DNA from: Thermoplasmata archaeon
Lineage (GTDB): Archaea > Thermoplasmatota > Thermoplasmata > Thermoplasmatales > Thermoplasmataceae
NCBI GenBank assembly: GCA_021797225.1
Contig: JAKAAE010000104.1
Location: forward strand, 1-5,785
Direction of reading: 5' to 3'
Length of the DNA stretch: 5,785 bases
The notes below the pieces were generated by a model that ran no database searches, was not told the origin of the DNA, and saw only the letters and a program-made list of their open reading frames with translations. How positions within the stretch are numbered: position 1 is the first letter of the stretch; each line of letters opens with the position of its first letter. The translations under genes and the position numbers were made by a program. Positions 1 to 5,560 of this stretch are shown piece after piece.

Positions 1-9
1 TTCCGATCT
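1..9 (+). other. Probable Illumina adapter remnant
   Basis: The first nine bases, TTCCGATCT, are identical to the 3' end of the standard Illumina adapter (…GCTCTTCCGATCT). The match sits exactly at the start of the window. Nine bases can match by chance, but this position makes an untrimmed adapter at a contig end the likelier reading. These bases should probably not be treated as genomic. Confidence 0.6.
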
Positions 10-438
10 ATTTATTATACCTGTAGAAATACGTTAATCTATAGAATACCAGGAGATATATCAAAAAAGTGAGTTTTTATGAAGTTAACCTGAACTAAGC
101 AATAATAAAAATATATGGTAACACTATTTATATCCTATGAAATTTTTGGATCTAATTCAGAAAAATAACTTATATTATGTAACACAAAAATCTTGAGTGT
201 GTTTGCAACACTTAGAGGCAATAATTCAATAAGTGGGTAAATTCCCGAGCAAGCTATAAATAAAGATAGTAGAAATATTCATACAATTGCCTTTTTGATC
301 GTAAATAAAATATTAGAAATGCCAGAATGACAATTAATGATTAATGATACTTATGAAATATTAGGTCTTTTTATAAATACAATTTAAATTAATAATAATT
401 TCATGCCCACTTATTAGATAAATATAGCTATATAATTA
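10..438. other. AT-rich region without a recognisable gene
   Basis: No intact coding region is visible on either strand. The stretch is very AT-rich with frequent stops. Frame 1 on the plus strand from 181 to 387 has only two stops (238-240 and 328-330), and its peptide looks mildly protein-like (for example IPEQAINKDSRNIHTIAF), so it could be the relic of a decayed gene. I cannot name a family. A short perfect hairpin (GTGTT-TGC-AACAC) lies at 199-211. A promoter-like element near the right end probably serves the glycosyltransferase gene. Confidence 0.5.
364..379 (+). promoter_or_regulatory. Candidate TATA-box promoter of the first glycosyltransferase
   Basis: GGTCTTTTTATAAATA contains an archaeal box A-like core, TTTATAAAT, at 370-378. 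Its centre is about 65 bases upstream of the ATG at 439, which would give an untranslated leader of roughly 40 bases. There is no Shine-Dalgarno site before that ATG. The same 16-mer recurs with one mismatch on the minus strand at 1990-2005, which supports a conserved promoter motif. In such AT-rich DNA the call remains tentative. Confidence 0.35.
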
Positions 439-1353
439 ATGTCCGAAGTATATATTTCTGTAATAATTACGGCATACAATAGAAATAAATTTCTTTTAGA
501 TGCTATAAACTCTGTATTAAATCAAACATTAGATCGGGATAAATATGAAATCATTCTGATAAAAAACTTTGAAGACAAAAATATAGATCAGGTTGTACTT
601 AAAAACCATATCAATACTATAAATATGAAAGGGTCTATTGGTGAGTATTTATATGCAGGTTTAAATGCTGCAAAAGGAAATATAGTGTCATTTCTGGACG
701 ATGATGACATGTTTTTTGAAAACAAGTTAGAAATTGTGTATAATATATTCCAGAAGAAAGAAAACCTAAAATATTTCCATAATCAGCCTAAATTTATTGA
801 TGAGAATAATAATCCAATAGAAGGTTCCGGAGAAGCGCCATCATTTAATATGTCGTGCATATCAATTAGAAAGAATGTTATTAACATTGATAATCTCAAT
901 CAAGTTTTTATATTGCCGGATTCATTTATGCTATACTCAGCTCTCGATGCAGGAGGACAAATTATATCAGGACATGAAATTTTATCATATTATAGACTTC
1001 ATAATAGTATATCTAATTCTAATGGAGATATGCATTCACGAATAGCCTTTAAAAATGAATTGTTTCAAAATTTTATCAGTCAGCTTGAAATTTTTTATAT
1101 ATATTTTAAAAGCCGAAGTGCTAAGAAATATATATTAAATTATATGATAACTTTAAAACTCACTGTCAATGTTTTCAATAAATCTGGTTATTCTCATAAA
1201 CATTATAAAATTAAATATAGTGAACTAATAAGCTATCTATTTATTTTCAATTACTGGGGAAAGGCGAAACGGTATCCTCTCAAGTTTTTTAAATTGTTAG
1301 AGATATGTTTACCACATAATATTCTTGTGAGCCGCCTGATGTTAAAACATTGA
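439..1353 (+). CDS. Family 2-like glycosyltransferase (GT-A fold)
   Basis: A 304-residue protein expected to transfer a sugar from a nucleotide- or lipid-linked donor to a glycan, on the cytoplasmic face of the membrane. The N-terminus has the GT2 nucleotide-binding opening (SVIITAYNR, residues 7-15, then FLLDAINSVLNQ). The acidic DxD-type metal/donor site is FLDDDD at 85-90. The segment EILSYYRLHNSISNS (180-194) resembles the region closing the catalytic domain in many archaeal GT2 enzymes. The C-terminal ~90 residues are basic and aromatic-rich without a clear transmembrane helix and may bind the membrane peripherally. The length is normal for a single-domain GT2, so it looks intact. It starts at ATG with no Shine-Dalgarno site. 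Its stop lies six bases from the convergent TnpB remnant. The strong AT bias contrasts with the mer genes and suggests a variable or transferred glycan locus. The substrate cannot be inferred. Confidence 0.85.
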   Translation: MSEVYISVIITAYNRNKFLLDAINSVLNQTLDRDKYEIILIKNFEDKNIDQVVLKNHINTINMKGSIGEYLYAGLNAAKGNIVSFLDDDDMFFENKLEIVYNIFQKKENLKYFHNQPKFIDENNNPIEGSGEAPSFNMSCISIRKNVINIDNLNQVFILPDSFMLYSALDAGGQIISGHEILSYYRLHNSISNSNGDMHSRIAFKNELFQNFISQLEIFYIYFKSRSAKKYILNYMITLKLTVNVFNKSGYSHKHYKIKYSELISYLFIFNYWGKAKRYPLKFFKLLEICLPHNILVSRLMLKH

Positions 1354-1359
1354 GCCTTC

Positions 1360-1923
1360 CTAATTCCTGGAGCATTCCTTTGTAGTAGGAATGAATCTAT
1401 TCAGTGCCATAAAGGTTGAGGCCTTATGCCCAAGTGCCTGGATTATTCCCCCTATGCCTGTTGATTCTATTCTCTTTCCCCACAATCTCTGCCATGCAGA
1501 TATATTATCTTCCTGTGTTATTACAGTATCAAAGTTTGATGCTAGATAGTGCACTATCTTGTTTACTGTGTCCTGCCTCTTGTTAACAGTTTTCTTCTGC
1601 TCTATATTCAGTTTTTTATTCTGCTTATAATAATTGTTCGAGCCTTCTACCTTCCCTGACAGCTGCCTCTGCATCCTCTTTTCCTTTTTGGATTTGGGGA
1701 TATTATAGTTCAGTATCAGTCCATTGGAGCATGTTAACTGGTTCTTAATTCCGAGGTCAAAGGATACTATTTTCTGTTCTTCCATTGGTATTTTTGTTTT
1801 CTCCTTATTCTTATATGCAGTTATATTTATGTAATAATCATTATTTTCATGGATTAACACTGCGCTTGCAGGTTCTAAGGATGCATTGAGGCTTTCATGC
1901 CCATAAACCTTGATGTATTGCAC
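1360..1923 (-). pseudogene. tnpB: IS200/IS605-family TnpB remnant, truncated at both ends
   Basis: This is the central part of a TnpB (OrfB) RNA-guided nuclease, open for 187 residues from a GTG. The RuvC-I motif is FDLGIKNQLTCSNG (catalytic Asp56). RuvC-II is seen in ITQEDNISAWQ (Glu138), followed by the usual RIESTGIGGIIQAL helix. The protein stops at NRFIPTTKECSRN, directly after the first Cys (184) of the zinc ribbon, so the rest of the zinc finger and the third RuvC Asp are missing. Roughly the first 100 or more residues expected before RuvC-I are also missing. Just upstream, in another frame, CTTCCAATAGAT (LPID) could be a frameshifted bit of the preceding region. It therefore cannot be an active nuclease. 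No tnpA gene, element ends or omega-RNA region are visible. It runs convergent to the glycosyltransferase and ends six bases from its stop codon. Confidence 0.88.
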
Positions 1924-1989
1924 CTCAATCTATTGGAAGAATCATCATCGTAGAAGATTAATGACCTGAATTAAGAAATGAACACCGAT

Positions 1990-2005
1990 TATTTATATAA
2001 AGACC
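1990..2005. promoter_or_regulatory. TATA-box-like element between TnpB remnant and second glycosyltransferase
   Basis: TATTTATATAAAGACC contains a near-palindromic archaeal TATA box (TTTATATAA, 1992-2000) that could work in either direction. On the plus strand it would start transcription near 2022 and give a leader of about 75 bases before the second glycosyltransferase. On the minus strand it reads GGTCTTTATATAAATA, 15 of 16 identical to the element at 364-379, and would face the TnpB remnant. No intact minus-strand gene follows it. The rest of 1924-2091 is AT-rich and holds no recognisable gene. Confidence 0.35.
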
Positions 2006-2097
2006 GAGCAAATTTAATGTAAACTGATTGAATGGAAGACTTTTTAGTACTGATTTTTCTTATTAATTAAATATCAAAAAATATATTTTGATTGTAT

Positions 2098-2874
2098 ATG
2101 ACACTATATATCTATGGAACAGTCTATAACAACATTAACCGATTATTATTGAGTTTGGAATCGTTTCATGGGATCGAATATGAGAAAATGTTTATAGTGG
2201 ATAATTTCTCCAATGATGGAACTTACGAGTTCTTAAAAATTAATGCAGATAAGTACCGATTAGAATTAAACCAGATAAAATGCAATCGGGGTCGTGGACG
2301 ACAGTTGGCAATGGAGATGGCAATGAAAGTGGCTAGAGATTCTGATTACCTGATGACAGTAGATTTTGACACTATATATGAGGAAAACCTCACGACGTTT
2401 GTTAACAGCATTATTGAGCGTGAATACCGAAATTGCATATTTAACAATTATCTCTCTTTAAAAAAATACAATTCGGAAATACCTTGGAAAAATCTTAATA
2501 ACGGTGAGGATCTGGAACGGTATGCCAATTTCGCTTCACGTGGATTTTACCTATTAATAAAGGATGTAAAATATCAAAATGAACCATTCGAGGGGTCCAG
2601 GGATAGAAGATATGCGCATGGCATCAAATATTATATCAGGGCATTTACGTATAAAGTGGATTTACAGCGTTCATGGTGTTTTAAATCCTTTTCTCAATTT
2701 TACAGGCAGATAAATAATATGAAATATAGAATGCTGCTGATCTATTTGTTTTCAAAATTTAAAACCAAATACTGTTATGATAAAAATCTAAACAATTCCG
2801 TATATACGAACAATAAAATTTTAGAAATTGATACGGTAGAAGACATAGAATCAATTTTATCAAAAAATATATAG
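2098..2874 (+). CDS. Glycosyltransferase, GT2-like (GT-A fold)
   Basis: A 258-residue protein with GT-A features: an opening strand and helix (LYIYGTVYNNINRLLLSLES), the DNFSNDGTYEFL segment that normally contacts the nucleotide, the basic NRGRGRQLAMEMA segment, and a DxD-type site in LMTVDFDTIYEEN (Asp89 and Asp91 counted from the ATG). It probably transfers a sugar during surface glycan or glycoprotein synthesis; donor and acceptor are unknown. I chose the ATG at 2098; an in-frame TTG at 2092 would add two residues, but neither has a Shine-Dalgarno site. The sequence is not obviously related to the glycosyltransferase at 439 beyond the shared fold, so this is not a simple duplication. It is strongly AT-rich like its left neighbour. 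It converges with merA, with only 38 bases between the stop codons. Confidence 0.8.
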   Translation: MTLYIYGTVYNNINRLLLSLESFHGIEYEKMFIVDNFSNDGTYEFLKINADKYRLELNQIKCNRGRGRQLAMEMAMKVARDSDYLMTVDFDTIYEENLTTFVNSIIEREYRNCIFNNYLSLKKYNSEIPWKNLNNGEDLERYANFASRGFYLLIKDVKYQNEPFEGSRDRRYAHGIKYYIRAFTYKVDLQRSWCFKSFSQFYRQINNMKYRMLLIYLFSKFKTKYCYDKNLNNSVYTNNKILEIDTVEDIESILSKNI

Positions 2875-2912
2875 ATATATTAAGGCTGAAAATAAATATT
2901 ATTAATGATAGT

Positions 2913-4295
2913 TTAGTCCATGCAGCAGCTCATTTTTGAAACATCTCTGATGAATGCCTGGCCTGCTATCTTTATGGATTCCGCTACCGTTGGAAAGACA
3001 TGAACGGTATCTATCAAATCCTCATAGGTGAGACCATGCTTTACCAACTGAACGGCCTCAGTGATAAACTCTGCTGCATTGGGTGCTATTACCTGAACGC
3101 CCAGTATCTTTCCGTCCTTCCCGGCAAGTATCTTCGCAACCCCGTTGTAGGAATGCAGTATATTCGCTTTAACCACATTCTTTATGCTTATCACTCTGAC
3201 AGTAAAATCCTTTTTGGCTGTAATCAGTTCCTTCTCGGTCTGGCCCACTGATGCAACATTTGGCTCGGTAAATACAACCCATGGAACTTCATTTAGGTTG
3301 ATAGTTTTCTCACCACCCAGTATATTTTCTACAGCAATTACTCCTTCCTTGCCTGCGAGGGTCTCAAGCTGTAGTGATTGTCTAACACAGTCTCCTGCCG
3401 CATAAACTCTCCTGTTTGTCGTCCTGAGATGTTTATCCGTAACGATTCCGTTTTCCGTTGATATGCAGGCAGCGTGAAGATTCAACTTTGCAATATTCGG
3501 CATTCTCCCTGTTGATATTAAGATCGCATCGAAGCCGGTAAATGTGCCTGTCCATGTGTATATGTCTTTCTTTCCGTCAACGGTCTTGATTTCATGATAA
3601 TTTACACCCAGGTGGAAGGCAACTCCATTCTCCCTCATGGCCTTCATCAATTCACCGGTAATGTCATCATCAAAACCTTTTAAGACCCTGTTGTGCCGGT
3701 TGAAAACATGTACCTCTGAACCGAAGTTTGAGAGGGCATATGCAAACTCCATGGCAACTTCCCCGGATCCGAATATTGCTATTTTTTTAGGGAGTTCCCT
3801 TGCATTCCATATTGTATCGCTTGTATAGTAATCGTCAAGCCCGGATATATCAGGGACGAAGGTTTTAGATCCAGTGGCTATCAAAAAGTTTGTTGCCTTT
3901 ATCTTCATCCCATTGACCTCAACAGTATCCTCTCCAACAAAGCTGGCCTCACCCTCTATCAATTCTACATTCTTGAAATTCTCAATTACTTCGGTGTATT
4001 TGCCTTTCCTCTCCTGTTCAACAAATTTATTCAATGATTCCATGAATTTACCGAAATCAAGTGACGCACCACCTGATATACCATCATATTTTTTATGATT
4101 CGCTTCATAATAGGTTTTTGAGGCCTCTATCATCAATTTAGAGGGGACACAGCCCACATTTACACATGTTCCTCCCAATGGGCCGGTTCCAATCAGGGCT
4201 ATACGCATCTGTCCGGATGTCAATTCACTTGCTTTTATGGCGGCTGCAAATCCCGCAGCCCCCCAGCCTATTATTGCCAGATCATAATCAGTCAT
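2913..4295 (-). CDS. merA: Mercuric reductase MerA
   Basis: A 460-residue cytosolic FAD-dependent enzyme that reduces Hg(II) to volatile Hg(0) with NADPH. From the chosen Met: FAD-binding GWGAAG (10-15), redox-active disulfide in GGTCVNVGCVPSK (Cys44, Cys49), NADPH-binding GSGEVA (176-181) followed by Arg200 and Arg203, second FAD motif YAAGDC (298-303), the dimerisation domain, and a tail DVSKMSCCMD with the vicinal Cys457-Cys458 typical of MerA, which receives Hg(II) from the partner subunit. The Cys pair separates it from lipoamide dehydrogenase and glutathione reductase. The reading frame extends upstream to an ATG at 4373, but I prefer 4295: the extra 26 residues do not look like MerA, they overlap the upstream gene, and an AGGAG site lies eight bases before 4295. 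The start overlaps the stop of the metal-binding gene by eight bases, implying translational coupling. There is no fused N-terminal heavy-metal domain; the upstream gene supplies it. Phe434 sits where Tyr (bacterial MerA) or His (lipoamide dehydrogenase) is expected. T-rich minus-strand DNA after the stop (around 2890-2900) could end transcription. Confidence 0.95.
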   Translation of the reverse strand: MTDYDLAIIGWGAAGFAAAIKASELTSGQMRIALIGTGPLGGTCVNVGCVPSKLMIEASKTYYEANHKKYDGISGGASLDFGKFMESLNKFVEQERKGKYTEVIENFKNVELIEGEASFVGEDTVEVNGMKIKATNFLIATGSKTFVPDISGLDDYYTSDTIWNARELPKKIAIFGSGEVAMEFAYALSNFGSEVHVFNRHNRVLKGFDDDITGELMKAMRENGVAFHLGVNYHEIKTVDGKKDIYTWTGTFTGFDAILISTGRMPNIAKLNLHAACISTENGIVTDKHLRTTNRRVYAAGDCVRQSLQLETLAGKEGVIAVENILGGEKTINLNEVPWVVFTEPNVASVGQTEKELITAKKDFTVRVISIKNVVKANILHSYNGVAKILAGKDGKILGVQVIAPNAAEFITEAVQLVKHGLTYEDLIDTVHVFPTVAESIKIAGQAFIRDVSKMSCCMD

Positions 4296-4518
4296 CCTTA
4301 ACACTCCTGACCTGGGCTTTGTAATGCCCCTTGAAAACATCCAGTTTTGGTATTTCCTCGGGGTCAAAGCCATTATCTGCTTTTACAATAGCCATGCCAT
4401 CCTTCAGTGACACTGAGACATCCTCAACACCATGGGCACTGTTCAATCCCTCAGTTACATGCCTTACACAGTCATCACATGTCATTCCAAACACCCTCAA
4501 TTCTATTGTTTTTGTCAT
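4288..4518 (-). CDS. Small heavy-metal-associated (HMA) protein, stand-alone NmerA/MerP-like
   Basis: A 76-residue protein of the HMA (ferredoxin-like) family. The metal site is GMTCDDC (residues 11-17, Cys14 and Cys17), preceded by a beta strand (TIELRVF) and followed by a helix and VEDVSVSLKDGMAIVKAD, as in MerP, CopZ and the N-terminal domain of MerA. It has no signal peptide or membrane segment, so it should be cytosolic, unlike bacterial periplasmic MerP. It lies directly before merA and overlaps it by eight bases, so its likely job is to bind Hg(II) and hand it to the C-terminal cysteines of MerA. That makes it a separately encoded equivalent of NmerA. The ATG at 4518 has no Shine-Dalgarno site but a TATA-like element about 23 bases upstream, consistent with a leaderless mRNA. 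A copper chaperone is the alternative by sequence alone; the context argues for mercury. I leave the symbol empty because merP usually means the periplasmic protein. Confidence 0.9.
   Translation of the reverse strand: MTKTIELRVFGMTCDDCVRHVTEGLNSAHGVEDVSVSLKDGMAIVKADNGFDPEEIPKLDVFKGHYKAQVRSVKDD
4302..4308 (-). promoter_or_regulatory. Shine-Dalgarno site of merA
   Basis: The minus strand reads AGGAGTG, with GGAG ending eight bases before the ATG at 4295. This supports starting merA at 4295 rather than at the upstream in-frame ATG at 4373. The site lies inside the 3' end of the metal-binding protein gene, as expected for overlapping, co-translated genes. Confidence 0.7.
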
Positions 4519-4536
4519 AGTTATAACATAGCATGA

Positions 4537-4546
4537 TAATATTAAA
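4537..4546 (-). promoter_or_regulatory. Candidate promoter of the mer operon
   Basis: The minus strand reads TTTAATATTA about 23 bases before the ATG at 4518, close to the spacing expected of an archaeal TATA box for a leaderless transcript. An 8-bp palindrome GTTATAAC (4520-4527) lies between box and start codon, where a repressor could cover the start site. No experimental or comparative support is available here. Confidence 0.4.
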
Positions 4547-4560
4547 GATAACAGGTAAAT

Positions 4561-4595
4561 AAAAGTTTACTTTTCCAGGTGGATAATCTGGAAAA
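4561..4595. promoter_or_regulatory. Nested inverted repeats upstream of the mer operon (candidate operator)
   Basis: Two perfect inverted repeats overlap. AAAAGT-TT-ACTTTT occupies 4561-4574, and TTTTCCAG-N9-CTGGAAAA occupies 4571-4595 with its arms 17 bp apart start to start. Together they lie just upstream of the proposed TATA box of the metal-binding protein gene. That position would suit a metal-responsive regulator or an activator. The sites could instead be part of a transcript end for the upstream genes, although neither strand shows a clear T-run after the larger hairpin beyond its own arm. Confidence 0.45.
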
Positions 4596-4675
4596 ATATG
4601 AAATTTTATATTTTATTTATTTAAATATTGTTATTCTTTGATATGTGCATGAATCAAGACATGGTAACCGTTACG

Positions 4676-4807
4676 TTATTCAAACAACTTTCCTATCTTT
4701 ATATGATAATAATCTGTATAATAGTTTAACTTTACTTCTTTAGCAATACTTCCTATATATTTCATACCAGCATCATTAATTTTTATGTTAAAAGCGACTA
4801 AATTCAT
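4676..4807 (-). CDS. Small protein of unknown function (43 aa)
   Basis: An ATG-initiated open frame of 43 codons plus TAA. The product begins MNLVAFNIKINDAG, continues with a short amphipathic segment (MKYIGSIAKEVKLN), then a Tyr-rich stretch (YYTDYYHIKIG), and ends KLFE. It has no cysteine, signal peptide or membrane helix. I do not recognise it. The case for translation is a strong archaeal Shine-Dalgarno site (GAGGTG) five bases before the ATG and the 30-base gap after the AIM24-family gene on the same strand, which suggests one operon. In this window operon-internal merA also has such a site while first genes do not. It could be a complete small protein or the N-terminus of a gene cut short. 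A small palindrome (GTAAC-C-GTTAC, 4664-4674) follows the stop. Confidence 0.6.
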   Translation of the reverse strand: MNLVAFNIKINDAGMKYIGSIAKEVKLNYYTDYYHIKIGKLFE

Positions 4808-4812
4808 CTAAC

Positions 4813-4818
4813 CACCTC
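4813..4818 (-). promoter_or_regulatory. Strong Shine-Dalgarno site before the 43-aa ORF
   Basis: The minus strand reads GAGGTG (extended GAGGTGGT, 4811-4818) and ends five bases before the ATG at 4807. It matches the complement of the conserved 3' end of archaeal 16S rRNA. It lies in the gap after the AIM24-family stop codon and is the main evidence that the short frame is translated. Confidence 0.7.
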
Positions 4819-4837
4819 ATTTCAAAATATAAGGTCA

Positions 4838-5497
4838 TTATCTTCTCATGAGTTTCGCAGATAATTCCATAAGTGATATGGAGTGCAGCCATACCCTTCC
4901 CGGTCCTTTCATATCGGCAAAGAAAAATCCCTCTCCCTCCATGCCACCTAGCACCATAGTTTTTATACCCCCTATTCGTGTAACGTTATAGGAAACGGAG
5001 TTTTCAAATGCAAGTACATGACTCAATTCCGCCTGTATACCTTCACCTTCTTTTAATTCATATTCTATTACCTGGCCATGTCCATGTAGCATAACCGAAC
5101 CGGTTCCTGTAAACTGCTCAAGGAATATACCCTCGCCCCCGAAAACACCCTGCCACAATCCTGCAAACTTTGATGAATACTGTACAGTCGAATCCATGCA
5201 CAGAAAAGCATTGAATTCAGCAAATATTGAACTGTTATTGAGTTTTACCTCAAAGACTTTTCCCGGAAGAAAGCCGGCAGAACCGAAATTACCAGGTCCA
5301 TCCAGTTTTAACAGGAATACAGCCGAACCTGCAAGCATATGAGATAATGCACCCCTGAATCCTCCAGCATGTGTATCGAGTTTCACATCTGGCGTTTTAT
5401 AAATTAAATGTCCAGGTTCTACAAGTACTGACTCATTTGGCTCCAGTGTTGTGTGCAGATATTGAACATCTCCTCCTCTAATTTCATATTTTACCAT
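4838..5497 (-). CDS. AIM24 / TIGR00266 family protein
   Basis: A 219-residue protein matching the AIM24-like family found across bacteria, archaea and mitochondria. The features are a beta-rich repetitive fold with a Gly-rich insert (HAGGFRGALSHMLAGSAVFLLKLDGPG, residues 43-69, in part), the GEGIFLEQFTGTGSVMLHGHG region in the second half, and the family's typical end (GPGRVWLHSISLMELSAKL). The molecular function of the prokaryotic members is unsettled; in yeast AIM24 acts in mitochondrial inner-membrane organisation. No signal peptide or true transmembrane helix is evident, so it is probably cytosolic or membrane-associated. The length is normal for the family and the frame is intact. It starts with ATG at 5497 without a Shine-Dalgarno site; a TATA-like element about 26 bases upstream predicts a leaderless mRNA. 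The 43-aa ORF follows 30 bases downstream, probably in the same transcript. Confidence 0.9.
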   Translation of the reverse strand: MVKYEIRGGDVQYLHTTLEPNESVLVEPGHLIYKTPDVKLDTHAGGFRGALSHMLAGSAVFLLKLDGPGNFGSAGFLPGKVFEVKLNNSSIFAEFNAFLCMDSTVQYSSKFAGLWQGVFGGEGIFLEQFTGTGSVMLHGHGQVIEYELKEGEGIQAELSHVLAFENSVSYNVTRIGGIKTMVLGGMEGEGFFFADMKGPGRVWLHSISLMELSAKLMRR

Positions 5498-5510
5498 TAA
5501 ATGTTAAATG

Positions 5511-5532
5511 GGACATAGGTTTAAATTTTTCT
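5511..5532 (+). repeat. Inverted repeat, inner arm
   Basis: This 22-bp sequence begins GGACATAGGT and ends TAAATTTTTCT. Its reverse complement recurs at 5764-5785 with a single mismatch (T versus G at the eleventh base). Similarity continues weakly for a few more bases (5 of the next 7). The 231 bp between the arms hold the hydrolase remnant. This arm also contains the promoter region of the AIM24-family gene. Confidence 0.8.
5519..5530 (-). promoter_or_regulatory. Candidate TATA box of the AIM24-family gene
   Basis: The minus strand reads AAAAATTTAAAC, centred about 26-27 bases before the ATG at 5497. This is the distance at which an archaeal TATA box would place the transcription start on the start codon. 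It lies within the inner arm of the 22-bp inverted repeat, so the outer arm at 5764-5785 carries a nearly identical promoter-like sequence pointing out of the window. Confidence 0.45.
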
Positions 5533-5560
5533 CATAGATATTATAAATATTTTTTATGTT

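Noticed and set aside
199..211. A short hairpin GTGTT-TGC-AACAC as an RNA gene or attachment site.
   Set aside because: A five-base stem is expected by chance, and no surrounding structure or repeat supports it.
1360..1923. The TnpB frame as a functional RNA-guided nuclease or novel compact effector.
   Set aside because: It lacks the N-terminal domain, most of the zinc ribbon and the third RuvC aspartate, and no omega-RNA or transposon end is present.
3000..4098. Several plus-strand open frames of 60-85 codons opposite merA.
   Set aside because: They are antisense shadows of a strongly supported reductase gene, with no ribosome-binding sites or recognisable domains.
4296..4373. An upstream in-frame ATG that would lengthen MerA by 26 residues.
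   Set aside because: The extension (MALTPRKYQNW…) lies inside the HMA gene in another frame and does not resemble MerA. The ATG at 4295 has an AGGAG site and begins the canonical FAD motif.
4331..4531. A plus-strand open frame of 66 codons opposite the HMA gene.
   Set aside because: It is antisense to a clear metal-binding protein with the GMTCDDC motif, and its own translation looks like a shadow.
4571..4595. The TTTTCCAG inverted repeat as an intrinsic terminator.
   Set aside because: Archaeal termination depends on T-runs rather than strong hairpins, and no downstream T-run beyond the arm is seen. An operator-type site upstream of the mer operon fits better, though not conclusively.
5470..5485. 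A GAGGAGGAG run followed by ATG near the start of the AIM24 gene.
   Set aside because: The ATG is out of frame with AIM24, and the run simply encodes RGGD within the protein.
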